DNA of 64,000 nt from NCBI GenBank assembly GCA_049323435.1, contig JBMOMX010000017.1:1-64000 (forward strand). Direction: 5' to 3'. The notes below the pieces were generated by a model that ran no database searches, was not told the DNA's origin, and saw nothing but the letters and a program-made list of their open reading frames with translations. The position numbers were made by a program, and so were the translations under genes. Shown one piece after another: positions 41,603 to 51,110 of the stretch. Every line of letters begins with the position of its first letter. The stretch's first letter is position 1. Source of the stretch: UBA11222 sp049323435. GTDB lineage: Bacteria > Pseudomonadota > Alphaproteobacteria > UBA11222.

Positions 41603-42238
41603 GTGCTGGGCAGGGGAATAACAACAGAAAGACACCAGTGCGTGCGAAATCATCTCCGGTTCTTCAATCTATGGCTACAAAAACCCACCAGTGTCGGCGC
41701 CGTAGTGCCCAGCGGAAAAAGTCTGGCTGCGGCAATGGCGTCCGAAATTGACCCCGCGGCGCCCGGCGCAGTCATCGAGCTTGGCGGCGGAACCGGCAGC
41801 ATTACCGCAGCACTGTTGTCACGCGGGATTCCTGCCAATGATCTGATCGTTATTGAACGCGAATCCTCGCTGTGTGAAATCATGCGCAAGCGCTTTCCTT
41901 CCATTCGGGTGATCTGCGGCGATGCGCGCCAGCTTGGACAGATTCTCCGCGATGAGGGTGTCACCAAGGTGAAGGCCATCGTTTCGGGGCTGCCGCTGCT
42001 GTCATTTTCCAAAGAAGTTGAGCGCGATATTTTACAGCAATGTTTTCTGGTGCTGCCGCCGGAAGGTTTTATGATTCAGTTCACCTATGTGCCGCGCCCG
42101 CCAGTGGCGCGCGCGATCGCCGCGGAGCTGAATCTGGAGGCCACCCGCACAGCCTGGGTTCTGGAGAATTTTCCGCCCTCCACAGTATGGGTTTACAGGC
42201 GCCGCTCGGCGGTTCCGGGCATGCTGAAAAGCGCCTAA
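41603..42238 (+). CDS. PmtA-like SAM-dependent methyltransferase (phospholipid N-methyltransferase), possible 5' frameshift
   Basis: A class I methyltransferase resembling Rhodobacter-type phosphatidylethanolamine N-methyltransferase. It has FFNLWLQKPTSVGAVVPSGK, the SAM loop VIELGGGTGSITAALL, the acidic residue in IVIERE, and ICGDARQL. It would make mono-/dimethyl-PE or phosphatidylcholine. The frame has only GTG codons (41603, 41642) as early starts. A better start, ATG at 41563 after GGAGGATAAAGGAAGCAGG, is in a different frame whose peptide runs to RKTPVRAKS just where this frame reads VRNHLRFF. That suggests an indel (real or sequencing) near 41640-41660. It overlaps the convergent GH94 gene by 4 bp. 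Confidence 0.68.
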   Translation: MLGRGITTERHQCVRNHLRFFNLWLQKPTSVGAVVPSGKSLAAAMASEIDPAAPGAVIELGGGTGSITAALLSRGIPANDLIVIERESSLCEIMRKRFPSIRVICGDARQLGQILRDEGVTKVKAIVSGLPLLSFSKEVERDILQQCFLVLPPEGFMIQFTYVPRPPVARAIAAELNLEATRTAWVLENFPPSTVWVYRRRSAVPGMLKSA

Positions 42239-45200
42239 TCATCTGGCGTTAATTCTCTGCCGCGATAGGTGACGCGGCGAAGCTGGATGGGGCCGGTGGC
42301 GGCGAAGGCTGCCGGGTCCAGCTTTACCTGACCGTCCTGCATATGCAGCCCAGCCAGCGCATAGGCGGCGGATATCATGCGTGCGGCTGCGCCGGAGTAC
42401 CAGCTCCAGCCGCCGCGCCCCTCATAGCCTTCGCCGAAATAGACATCGGCGGGTTGCTGGTGCGGCGCCAGGCCATATATTTCCCAGTGCCGGACCGAAA
42501 GATTATCCAGGGGTGAAATCTTCAACCAGATTTCCGCTGCGCGCGCCTGCATGTGCCGGGCGAGGCCGGAATTGCCCTGGTTCGCGGCCATGCCGCTGAG
42601 GCGCATCAAGGCATCCACCATCCAGGATGCGCCGTGCGAATATTGCCCGCCATTTTCCCGCACGCCCGGCGGATAGTCGGATATGCGGCCGGGATAGGGT
42701 TTGGAATTTTCATCAAATGGCGATTCCAGCAGCAGAATCATATCGCCGAGTTCCAGTTTGGCCAGCGCTGATTCGATCGCGGTCTTGCCGCGCTCCAGAT
42801 CGGCGACGCCGGAAAGAATCGGCCAGGCGGCGGAAAGATTATCCAGCAGCGCCATTTCCTCGCCCGCATCGGTGATCATCCGGACATAGCGGTCTGTGCG
42901 CCACATGTCGTTCAGGGCTGTGCGCAGGCGTGCCGCCTCGGATAAATAATATGCACTTGCCGCCGCATTTTCCTTGCGCGCTGCAAGCGGGGCAAATCCC
43001 AGCAGAACGTCATGCAGAAAAAATCCCAGCCAGACGCTTTCGCCGCGCCCTTCAATACCGGTCAGGTCAAAGCCGTCATTCCAGTCGCCGGCGCCTATCA
43101 GTGGCAGGCCATTGGCGCCTTTCAGCGATAAAGCAAGATCGACGGCGCGCTTGCAATGTTCATAGATGCTGGCGCTATCGCGTGAGGGACGCGGCGCCAC
43201 AAGCAGATGATGCATGCCACGCGGCAGGCGTCCTCCCTCCAGAAACGGGACCCGCTGATCCAGGAGCGCTTCATTGCCGGTTGCCGTGATGTAGCGTGCG
43301 GTCACATAAGGCAGCCACAGATGCGGATCGCCAGAGCTGGTGCGCTGGCCAATTCCGGTTCCTCCGGCTGCGGCCTGATGCCACCATTTCAGCACATCGC
43401 CATTGCGAAACTGCTGTCCCGCATGAAGGATGATCTGGCGGCGCGCCAGTTCAGGCTGGGTGAAAATCAACGGCAGCACATCCTGCAACTGATCGCGGTA
43501 GCCATAGGCGCCGCCGCGCTGATTGGGACCGGCACGGCCCCACAGCCGCGCCGTCAGCACCTGATAGGGCAGCCAGTCATTCACCAGGCTGTCAAAATCG
43601 GGCCGGTTGGTTTCTATGCGCAGCACCGACAGTTTTTTGCGCCACAACCGCTTTGTCCGCTCCAGCGCCTCTGCCGCCGCCGCGGGTTCGCGAAAGCGGC
43701 GGATTAAAACTTCCGCGGCTTCGCGGCTATGGGTCTGGCCCAGCATCATGACAATACTGACTTCACCCTTTGGCGGTATTTCCACGTCCCCCATAATGGC
43801 GGCAATGCGATGGCCATCATCGGGGCAGGACGTATCGGGCGCGTCATGGATCAGCCGGTGCGGCCCGTTAAGGTCATATCCGTCACCGCCCACAAAGCGT
43901 GAGCGGGTGGTTTCTGTCGCCGGCGCCTGCAGGCTGCTGGCGAAAAAGGCCCAGCCCTGGTGAAAATCATTGCGCGGATTGCGGAAAAACAGTGCGCCCA
44001 GATCCGGATTTTCCGCAGTTTCGATATATTCCCTGCTATCGCGCGCCAGTTCCGCCAGCGCAATCTCCGTATAGGAGGCAACGCTTAATCGCATCGGCTG
44101 GTCAGTGCTGTTGCGGATGGTGAGGGTGCGCAATTCGACCGGCTGATCCAGGGGGATAAAAATAGTCATTTCATATTCCCGCCCGGCATGGGATTTATGA
44201 AACGTGACATAGCCCAGGCCATAGACGGCCTGATGTTGCGCATCCTTGCGCCGGTAAGGCACATAACAGGGCGTATCCAGCAAGCCGGTGCCGCGGTCTT
44301 TCACATAGATCATCTGGCTCGGGGACTGGGCGGGCAGGGTGTCCAGGCAGAAGGTGCTCATACCGTTTTGCTGCGCATTGCCTGCAAACGAAAATAGCGC
44401 GCCATCATTGCCGATAATGGCGCCATGCCCCAGCGGATTTGCCAATACATGCACCAGGGGGCGCAGTGTATCGCATGTGGTGCGCAATTCCGTGCCATCT
44501 GCGGAAAAGCTGAACGGCAGGGGCGTTGTCTGCTGGGGGGTGTGCGGTGCGATTAACTGCCGCATGCGCCCGATGACCGCGTTCAGGGCCTGTGCGCCGG
44601 GAGGCGGATTTTTCGAAATGCGGCTAATGCGCAAGGCGGCTTCAAAGGCGCTGCTGGCGTAACCATCCGTAAACGGAATATCTATGATCCCGCCCGGCGG
44701 AATTTCCACGCGCACTTGCAGGCTTGCAGCTGGATCAAAGCTGTAGAGTGAGCCTTCATCATCGACAGAGCGGTGACGCCCGCCATTTAAACTGTCAGGG
44801 CAGGCAAGCGTCCCGGCGCCAATAAAATGCGGACGGCTATCTTCATAGCCGAGCAATTGCACGCGCCCCGGCGGGCAGCCATCAAGATGCACCGCATGGA
44901 AGGCCACCTCATGGGTCATGCGCCGCTTGTACGGATTGCCGCTGCCATTATGCAGCAGGCGGTTTTGCGCCAGTATGGCGCCAAGGCTGCGCACAAAAAC
45001 CGTGCGCACATGTATCGCATTGAAATCGGCATGACGGGTATAACCATCCTGCGCGTTCATGGCCCATTCCTGATATGTGGTGAGAATCAGGCTGCGCGGT
45101 GCGGTTCCGGTATTTTGCAGGCGGATGCGCCACTGTTCCAGGGGTGCGTCCGGCGTGATATGCACATGGGCTTCGGCCTTTATTTCGCCCTGACTATTGT

Positions 45201-47367
45201 GCCAGCAGGCTGAGTCCGGCGTTGGCCGTTCCAGCCGGTAATCCGGGCCGGTCAGGCCAACGGGCTGGCGGCCAATGGACCAGAGCGGACCGGCAGGATG
45301 GCCATCCATGCCCATTTCACGCAGAAAGAAAAATTTGCCTTTTATTTCCAGCCGGTCCTGCGGACGGCGGGTTAAATCAATTTCGCCCCCTTTGCTTGCG
45401 GTTCGCCAGGCGCGGGCATAGCTGCGCCCGCCGGCATCCGCTTCCAGCGTATAAATGCCATTGCCAAGGCTGAACATGGGGGATGGGGGATTAATGCGGC
45501 CTGCCGATGGTGACATGCGTGCGGCAAAGCGCGCCGTCACGATCCCGGCGCCAATGGCGGCGATGGCGGCGGCGCCATATCCGGCCAGAACCAGCGAGAC
45601 TGCCGGCAATATGGGTTCCTCACCCGCTGCCAGCCGTTCTGCGCCGCCCCAGACATAGTCCCAGTCGCGCCCGCGCGGGATGTAAAATGGAATCAGCAGC
45701 GGGGCCCAGGTGGCGAAGCGGCGCACGCCTTCAGGCAGGATGCGGGTGCGCGCCCGGTGACCCGTAAATTTGGCCGCCCATTCATCAAGACGGTCTCCGC
45801 CGACGAAGGACAAATTGACCAGGCTGGCGACACGCAGGCCCATATGATCAAACCAGATCAGAATGCGCAGCCATTCATAGGCCAGCAGCCCCAGAAACAC
45901 ATCCAGACTCCATTGCCGGAATGTTTCAGGCGGCATTACAAGGCTGGCAATGGTTGCAACACCGGTGCGCACCGCGCCGTCCTGATTATACCAGCTAGGG
46001 TCCGGGGCCATGCGCAGAAAAGTCTGAATGATCGGGGCCATCCATAGGCCCCAGCGCAGGACACGCACGGTCTGCTCGGCAATGCCGGTCAGACCGTTCA
46101 GGCTGAACAGGCGGCGCACAGGATCAAGACTGCGCTCAAAGAGCGCCGTCAGCACGACAAGATTGACGCTGAACAGCGGCGCGGCGATGGACCAGTTGAT
46201 GACGCCGGACAGGCTGTCATTATACAGCAGCCGCGCGCCGCCCTGCACAATGCCCAGGTTCATCTCGCCCCAGCGGCTGAACAGCGGGTAGATGATATAA
46301 TCAGCGGGCGCCTTGCCCATCGCCGGGAAATAGAGCATGGCATAGGCATGAAGCCGCTGCGCAACAATGGCGATCTGCGGCCCGTCAAAATACCAGGAGA
46401 TCGCGCCGCCAATAAATCCGCCGATGACTGCGCCAAGAATATAAATGCGCCAGGATTGCAGGTGCTGACGCTGTTTATTGAGTATTTCAAACCCATCCCG
46501 GATCAGATCGGCGCCGCTGTAAATCAGTGCGCCGAGCAGGAAACCGCAGGCAAAACGATAGCCGCCGCCAGTGTGCAGCAGGTCCGTCAGAATCATTGCC
46601 GCCAGGCCCAGGCCCAGCAGGACACCGCGCAGATGATTCATTGGCTGGCGCATATTATCCAGAAGCCGCGACAGGAAAGGCGCGCTCTCGTCGAAACTTT
46701 CGATAAGGGTGCGTGCCACACAGAACAGGATTGCGCCGCCCAAGGCCGCCGCCGCTGTCTGATAATTGGCGGCGAAAAATCTCAGTTCCGGTGATCCGAG
46801 AATGTGCGCAAAGGCCTGTATCAGCAGCATGAACAGGATGCCATAGAGCAGGCCCTTCCCCAGCCCGCCGCGCCAATGCATATGCGCTGCATAAAATGTC
46901 GGCCGCCGCCGGTGCAGGGCGTCAATCAGCATGCCGGTGACCAGGAAAGTCTCTGCCCACAATCCGGCTTGGGCGGCGCCGGCGCCTGATGCCACGCCAA
47001 TCAGTTGCAGCCAGATGGGCAGCTGCATTATCTCCGGTCCGGACACCAGATCCGCGATGAGCGGGCTGAAGGCGGCATGCGCCGCACTTGCAATCAGCAG
47101 GGCGTGCAGCTTTATATCCTTTGTCCAGCGCCGGTCCATCAGCAGTCCAACGCCCGTGAACAGGATTATATTGAACAGTGCCAGCAGGACCGCGCGTCCA
47201 AGCGCATGCAGCAGCGCGGGGCTGGCCGGAACAGGATAAAGCGCCCCTCCCAGCCGCAGCGGCGCATCGGATTGCAATCCCCAAAGCATGGCGTAAAGGA
47301 GCGCTGCGCCGGACGCCAGCGCCAGGCCGATGGTCCCAAAATGCACACGGTTTGAATTTTCCGTCAT
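42235..47367 (-). CDS. Giant membrane protein with GH94 phosphorylase-like module (NdvB C-terminal-like)
   Basis: A 1710-residue protein. About the first 620 residues are membrane segments with loops. Two carbohydrate-binding/super-sandwich regions of the glycosyltransferase-36 type follow (about 640-900 and 930-1230), then an (alpha/alpha)6 catalytic domain with GGAYGYRDQLQDVLP near 1285, the general-acid Asp in GDWNDGFDLTG near 1428, and HGASWM later. This matches the GH94 end of cyclic beta-1,2-glucan synthase (NdvB/ChvB), but I see no GT84 synthase domain and no DXD-type glycosyltransferase motif. It may phosphorolyse or trim beta-1,2-glucans. An MFS gene ends 9 bp before its start, so they form an operon. 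Confidence 0.8.
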   Translation of the reverse strand: MTENSNRVHFGTIGLALASGAALLYAMLWGLQSDAPLRLGGALYPVPASPALLHALGRAVLLALFNIILFTGVGLLMDRRWTKDIKLHALLIASAAHAAFSPLIADLVSGPEIMQLPIWLQLIGVASGAGAAQAGLWAETFLVTGMLIDALHRRRPTFYAAHMHWRGGLGKGLLYGILFMLLIQAFAHILGSPELRFFAANYQTAAAALGGAILFCVARTLIESFDESAPFLSRLLDNMRQPMNHLRGVLLGLGLAAMILTDLLHTGGGYRFACGFLLGALIYSGADLIRDGFEILNKQRQHLQSWRIYILGAVIGGFIGGAISWYFDGPQIAIVAQRLHAYAMLYFPAMGKAPADYIIYPLFSRWGEMNLGIVQGGARLLYNDSLSGVINWSIAAPLFSVNLVVLTALFERSLDPVRRLFSLNGLTGIAEQTVRVLRWGLWMAPIIQTFLRMAPDPSWYNQDGAVRTGVATIASLVMPPETFRQWSLDVFLGLLAYEWLRILIWFDHMGLRVASLVNLSFVGGDRLDEWAAKFTGHRARTRILPEGVRRFATWAPLLIPFYIPRGRDWDYVWGGAERLAAGEEPILPAVSLVLAGYGAAAIAAIGAGIVTARFAARMSPSAGRINPPSPMFSLGNGIYTLEADAGGRSYARAWRTASKGGEIDLTRRPQDRLEIKGKFFFLREMGMDGHPAGPLWSIGRQPVGLTGPDYRLERPTPDSACWHNSQGEIKAEAHVHITPDAPLEQWRIRLQNTGTAPRSLILTTYQEWAMNAQDGYTRHADFNAIHVRTVFVRSLGAILAQNRLLHNGSGNPYKRRMTHEVAFHAVHLDGCPPGRVQLLGYEDSRPHFIGAGTLACPDSLNGGRHRSVDDEGSLYSFDPAASLQVRVEIPPGGIIDIPFTDGYASSAFEAALRISRISKNPPPGAQALNAVIGRMRQLIAPHTPQQTTPLPFSFSADGTELRTTCDTLRPLVHVLANPLGHGAIIGNDGALFSFAGNAQQNGMSTFCLDTLPAQSPSQMIYVKDRGTGLLDTPCYVPYRRKDAQHQAVYGLGYVTFHKSHAGREYEMTIFIPLDQPVELRTLTIRNSTDQPMRLSVASYTEIALAELARDSREYIETAENPDLGALFFRNPRNDFHQGWAFFASSLQAPATETTRSRFVGGDGYDLNGPHRLIHDAPDTSCPDDGHRIAAIMGDVEIPPKGEVSIVMMLGQTHSREAAEVLIRRFREPAAAAEALERTKRLWRKKLSVLRIETNRPDFDSLVNDWLPYQVLTARLWGRAGPNQRGGAYGYRDQLQDVLPLIFTQPELARRQIILHAGQQFRNGDVLKWWHQAAAGGTGIGQRTSSGDPHLWLPYVTARYITATGNEALLDQRVPFLEGGRLPRGMHHLLVAPRPSRDSASIYEHCKRAVDLALSLKGANGLPLIGAGDWNDGFDLTGIEGRGESVWLGFFLHDVLLGFAPLAARKENAAASAYYLSEAARLRTALNDMWRTDRYVRMITDAGEEMALLDNLSAAWPILSGVADLERGKTAIESALAKLELGDMILLLESPFDENSKPYPGRISDYPPGVRENGGQYSHGASWMVDALMRLSGMAANQGNSGLARHMQARAAEIWLKISPLDNLSVRHWEIYGLAPHQQPADVYFGEGYEGRGGWSWYSGAAARMISAAYALAGLHMQDGQVKLDPAAFAATGPIQLRRVTYRGRELTPDD

Positions 47368-47376
47368 GTTTTCACA

Positions 47377-48582
47377 TCATGATTTCACATTACGCACAAA
47401 TATCAGCCCCAGCAGGGCCAGCGCCGCAAACGCCGCACCGGCATAGAAAGTGATGCTGGAACCGTATAGCTGCCATAACAGGCCCGCTATGACGCTGGCG
47501 GCAAGCATCATCAGACCGCTGATTAAATTGAACAGCCCAAAAGCCGTGCCGCGCAACTGTTTGGGGGCGGTATCGGCGACCAGGGCCGCTAACAGGCCCT
47601 GGGTAAATCCCATATGCAGGCCCCACAGAATGATGCCGGCCGCAAGCGCCCACAGGCTGTTGCTGGCGGCCATCACCAGATCACCGGCGATGAGGGCGGC
47701 AAGCCCGGCTGCGATCAGATGCAACCGGTTGCGTCCGTCGGAAAAACGGCCAACAGGAAAGGCGCTGGCGGAATAGACGATATTCATCACCACCAGAACC
47801 ATCGGGGCCAGCGCCAGCGTCAGCCCCAATTCCTGTGCGCGCAAAATCAGGAAAGCTTCGCTGAACCGCGCCAGGGTCAGGGCGGAACCGGCCGCAACCA
47901 CCACCCAATAGGCCGCTTTGAACCGGCCAATTGCACGCCAGTCTATGGGGATAGTCTCTGTCCCGGGCTCAGCTATTGCTCGAACGGGTTCCTGCACGCC
48001 AAAACACACCAGGCCAAATGCTGCAAAGGCGGGGATCACCGCAATCCAGAATACCAGAGCGAAATCATTGCCGCCAAGGGCCATGAGTGCGACGGCCAGC
48101 AAGGGGCCAACAAATGCGCCAACCGTATCCATGGATTGCCGCAAACCGAATGCCGCCCCGTGCTGGTCCTTATGCGTGATATCCGCGATCAATGCATCAC
48201 GCGGCGCGCCGCGAATGCCTTTTCCAAGACGGTCTATGAACCGCGCGGCAATGATCCATTCAATTGCAGCAGCAAGGGGAAAAATCGGCTTGGTGAACGC
48301 CGCCATGCCATAACCAATGCCAACCAGTAATTTGCGCTTGCCCAAATAATCGCTCAGCGCGCCGGAAAAAACTTTTACAATGGCGCTTGTCGCCTCGGCG
48401 ATGCCTTCGATAATGCCGATGGTCAGCATGCTGGCGCCCAGCCCGACAGCAAGATAAACCGGCAGCAGCCCATGGATCATTTCAGATGAAACATCCATCA
48501 GCATGGAAACAAATCCCAATATCACAACCCCTCGAGGCAGGGTACGCAATGTCGATTCGGGTCTGTTCTGTTTGCCTGGCAT
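47377..48582 (-). CDS. Major facilitator superfamily transporter
   Basis: A 401-residue transporter with 12 predicted membrane segments. The cytoplasmic loop after helix 2 contains SDYLGKRKLLVGIGYGMA, and RLGKGIRGAPRDALIADI with GLRQSMDTVGAFVGP is typical of a broad MFS group of uncharacterised drug or metabolite exporters. The cargo is unknown; tight linkage to the GH94 giant downstream suggests an oligosaccharide or sugar phosphate, by inference only. Complete. Confidence 0.88.
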   Translation of the reverse strand: MPGKQNRPESTLRTLPRGVVILGFVSMLMDVSSEMIHGLLPVYLAVGLGASMLTIGIIEGIAEATSAIVKVFSGALSDYLGKRKLLVGIGYGMAAFTKPIFPLAAAIEWIIAARFIDRLGKGIRGAPRDALIADITHKDQHGAAFGLRQSMDTVGAFVGPLLAVALMALGGNDFALVFWIAVIPAFAAFGLVCFGVQEPVRAIAEPGTETIPIDWRAIGRFKAAYWVVVAAGSALTLARFSEAFLILRAQELGLTLALAPMVLVVMNIVYSASAFPVGRFSDGRNRLHLIAAGLAALIAGDLVMAASNSLWALAAGIILWGLHMGFTQGLLAALVADTAPKQLRGTAFGLFNLISGLMMLAASVIAGLLWQLYGSSITFYAGAAFAALALLGLIFVRNVKS

Positions 48583-48807
48583 GCGAAAGTTTATATGCTA
48601 TCCTCTGATGTGCCCATCAGATAGTATTTTAAAGCTGATACGAAATTGATTTTTCGGCTTGAGACGGCGGGCTGCTTGGTACACTATGTCCGCGACTCAT
48701 GATGTCTGCAACTAATGGCGTATATGACTAATGACGTTTAGTATGGCAGCAGGTTACGGCATCAGCTTTAGACTTCAACGTGTATGACATCAATGGGAGG
48801 GATATTT

Positions 48808-48987
48808 ATGCAGATGAAACACTGGCTAGTGATTGCGGGCCTGATCGTAGCGGCGCCGATGCTTGCAGCCTGCGGCGAGGAAAAGGCTGCTGACGAGGCG
48901 GCGCCTGCCGCTGCGCCTGCTGACGCGGCCGCGCCCGCCGGAGAAGCCGCACCTGCCGAGGGAGCGGGAGAAGAAAAGGCAGAATAG
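48808..48987 (+). CDS. Small Ala/Glu/Pro-rich lipoprotein
   Basis: A 59-residue protein. A signal peptide with lipobox LAAC (lipidated Cys at residue 22) is followed by a low-complexity tail of Ala, Pro, Glu and Asp. GGGAGG lies 7 bases before the chosen ATG; the in-frame ATGs further upstream lack one. Resembles many small alphaproteobacterial lipoproteins of unknown role. Strong hairpin 23 bp after the stop. Confidence 0.78.
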   Translation: MQMKHWLVIAGLIVAAPMLAACGEEKAADEAAPAAAPADAAAPAGEAAPAEGAGEEKAE

Positions 48988-49010
48988 TTTCGGAACGATT
49001 CGCATCAAGC

Positions 49011-49039
49011 CACCCGCCCGGCCTTGCGCCGGGCGGGTG
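49011..49039. terminator. Convergent terminator hairpin
   Basis: Perfect 12-bp arms CACCCGCCCGGC and GCCGGGCGGGTG with a 5-nt loop, between the lipoprotein gene and the convergent MaoC gene. On the plus strand it is followed by a T-containing stretch (TTGTTGGATGTTG). It can serve both transcripts. Confidence 0.65.
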
Positions 49040-49068
49040 CGTGCGGTTGTTGGATGTTGTTCCGGCGT

Positions 49069-49926
49069 TTACGCTTTGTAAGTGGCGGCGGCTTGTGACA
49101 GCACCACATTGCCTTTCTGGGTCACGGCGCGAACAATGGCATGACCAGGGCTGGTGACCCATATCTGGGTAATCACCTTGTCTCCGAAAAAGACCTGATC
49201 GGCAAAGCGGCCTGTCATGCTTTTGAAATTTGCGGGATCGCTGCCGCACAGGGTGTGCAGGATCGCGCGGCCAACAAAGCCATAGGTGCACAGGCCATGC
49301 ATGAACGCATCGGGATAACCCGCTTTACGCGCGAAATCCGGATCAATATGCAACGCCACCCGATCCCCCGAAAGGCGGTAAATCGCCCCCTGATCCGGGC
49401 GGGTTTGATATTCGACCACATGATCGGGCGCACGATCCGGGGGCAGATTAATCTGCGAAGTGGAGGGGCCCCGTTCCCCGCCAAATCCGCCGCCCCCGAT
49501 GAAAAACAGGGTTGAATGCGTCTTGAATAAGGGGCCATCCTTGTCCGAGGCTATGCATTCCGCCCCAAATACAGCGGCCTTGCCGGGGCCTTTGTCCCAG
49601 ATTTCGCTAAGGCGGCCTTTCATAGTAATATCGGCATTGGCGGGCAGCGGGCGATACAGTTCGACGGATTGCTCCCCATGCAGCATGCGCGCGATCGGCA
49701 TGGTGATATATTTACCGATACAGCCCATGGCCCACATGCCGGGAATCACCGCATAGGTCGGCAGGACTTTGGGCCCGCGGCCTTCATAGAGAAAATCAAG
49801 TTCCGTGTCCGGTTGGGCGCCGACGCCTACGGCATATAACATGGTCTGGTTATCGTTCCAGCTGCGCGTGGTCTCGCCAAAGTCCTGGCCTACCAGAGCG
49901 GGTGAAATTTTATCGCTGGCCATCAT
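49069..49926 (-). CDS. Two-domain MaoC (R)-specific enoyl-CoA hydratase
   Basis: A 285-residue double-hotdog protein like the hydratase-2 part of peroxisomal multifunctional enzyme. The N-terminal domain (about 1-150) includes VLPTYAVIPGMW; the C-terminal domain carries the active site as YRLSGDRVALHIDPDFA. The usual motif is SGDxNPLH; here NP is replaced by VA, but the catalytic Asp and His remain. It hydrates trans-2-enoyl-CoA to (R)-3-hydroxyacyl-CoA. It is divergent from a thioesterase gene across 78 bp, suggesting shared regulation in acyl-CoA turnover. Confidence 0.88.
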   Translation of the reverse strand: MMASDKISPALVGQDFGETTRSWNDNQTMLYAVGVGAQPDTELDFLYEGRGPKVLPTYAVIPGMWAMGCIGKYITMPIARMLHGEQSVELYRPLPANADITMKGRLSEIWDKGPGKAAVFGAECIASDKDGPLFKTHSTLFFIGGGGFGGERGPSTSQINLPPDRAPDHVVEYQTRPDQGAIYRLSGDRVALHIDPDFARKAGYPDAFMHGLCTYGFVGRAILHTLCGSDPANFKSMTGRFADQVFFGDKVITQIWVTSPGHAIVRAVTQKGNVVLSQAAATYKA

Positions 49927-50004
49927 CTTCTCCCTGTTTGAATTGATTATAACAATTATACTGGCGGCACCGGAAAATACCTATCAATAAGGGAGGTTGC
50001 AAAT

Positions 50005-50820
50005 ATGAAAGTGCGGGATTTCTTGGGCGGCACGCCTGCGGAGAATGGCGAATGGCGGTATGAGCTGGGCCGTGAACTGCATGGCGCTTTCGGCGGCGCC
50101 AATGGCGGGGTGGTTGGGGCGGTGTGCGTAAATGCCGCGCGCGCGATTGCGCCCGGCCGCGCGCCCGCCGGTCTGGATGTGCGCTTCATTCGCGGTCTGA
50201 CCGAAGGTGCTGCGCGGGTGGCGCCGGTAATGCTGCATGAAGGGCGCACATTGTCGGTGATCAGCGTGGATATTTTCGATTCGCGCGGCAAATTATGCAC
50301 CCGCGCCACTGTGAGCATGGCTAATCTTGCTGCGCTGGAGCCGTTTGAACATGCGGGCTTTGCCGGCACGCCCGCGGGCTGGAAATCCTATGGTGATGGA
50401 AAAGCCTGGGCAAAACCCGGCAGTGGCGTGGAAGTGCCGCTGATAGATACATTTGGGCCGATGCTGGTCGGAAATGATGATCGCGGCTACGCCACCGAGG
50501 TAAAAGTGCATTGGGATGAGCCGGGCACCTGTGCCGAGGCCGCCTGTATCGCCGCAGATATTTCTGTCGGGCCGCCGGTCGGCAGCGCGCTGGGCGGCAA
50601 GCCCATTCCCATTCCCAATCCGGATCTAAGCTTGCGGTTCTGTTCCGAGCCGCCGCTGCCAAAGACCATGATTTCCGCCTGCCGGCTGGAACATATTTCC
50701 CGCGGGCTGGCTTCCACCCGGATTGAAGTGCGGGCAGGCAGTCAACTGGTCGCCATCGGGGTTTCAACCACCACCCTGCTGGCCGGCGCCTGGCCCGATG
50801 CCAGAAAGCCGAAAACTTAG
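50005..50820 (+). CDS. Acyl-CoA thioesterase-like double-hotdog protein
   Basis: A 271-residue thioesterase-superfamily protein (TesB/4HBT_3-like). The first hotdog has GAFGGANGGVVGAVCVNAA and GLDVRFIRGLTEG; the second runs from about 150 with LRFCSEPPLPKTMISA and ends VAIGVSTTTLLAG. TesB-type Asp/Gln/Thr catalytic residues cannot be placed with confidence. It likely hydrolyses acyl-CoA. Divergent from the two-domain MaoC hydratase; a hairpin follows 23 bp after the stop. Confidence 0.78.
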   Translation: MKVRDFLGGTPAENGEWRYELGRELHGAFGGANGGVVGAVCVNAARAIAPGRAPAGLDVRFIRGLTEGAARVAPVMLHEGRTLSVISVDIFDSRGKLCTRATVSMANLAALEPFEHAGFAGTPAGWKSYGDGKAWAKPGSGVEVPLIDTFGPMLVGNDDRGYATEVKVHWDEPGTCAEAACIAADISVGPPVGSALGGKPIPIPNPDLSLRFCSEPPLPKTMISACRLEHISRGLASTRIEVRAGSQLVAIGVSTTTLLAGAWPDARKPKT

Positions 50821-50843
50821 GACGGCGATAATTTTTCCGGCTT

Positions 50844-50868
50844 GGCTTGCCAGCCAGACTGGCAAGCC
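50844..50868. terminator. Hairpin after the thioesterase gene
   Basis: Perfect 10-bp arms GGCTTGCCAG and CTGGCAAGCC with a 5-nt loop, 23 bp after the stop codon. There is no T-run after it on the plus strand; on the minus strand AAAAATTATCG follows, so it may serve transcripts from the ParDE side better. Confidence 0.55.
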
Positions 50869-51110
50869 GGTTATGTGTGCGGGTCGGACACTGCGAAGGG
50901 TGGTTGGCCTGAGCGGAGAAACATCGAACCGTCTTTTCGAAATTCTCGCCGACTGGAACGACATTCTCAAGTGTACGAGTCTTGGTGGGGGCAAACCGCT
51001 TGAACCGCCGCCTCCAGCCAATGATGAGGCCGGCCAAGCGCGGGCGGCCCCTACTAAACGTCCCTCGAAACAAAGGGGACCCGCTTCGCGGTGCGCCCGT
51101 TCGGTCGGAC
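50869..51110. other. Gap between hairpin and parE, no gene
   Basis: No gene is supported here. It contains a 20-bp word at 50871-50890 (TTATGTGTGCGGGTCGGACA) that recurs with three mismatches at 52032-52051, beyond the ParDE pair. An open minus-strand frame with many Arg and Pro looks like read-through of GC-rich sequence. Confidence 0.5.
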
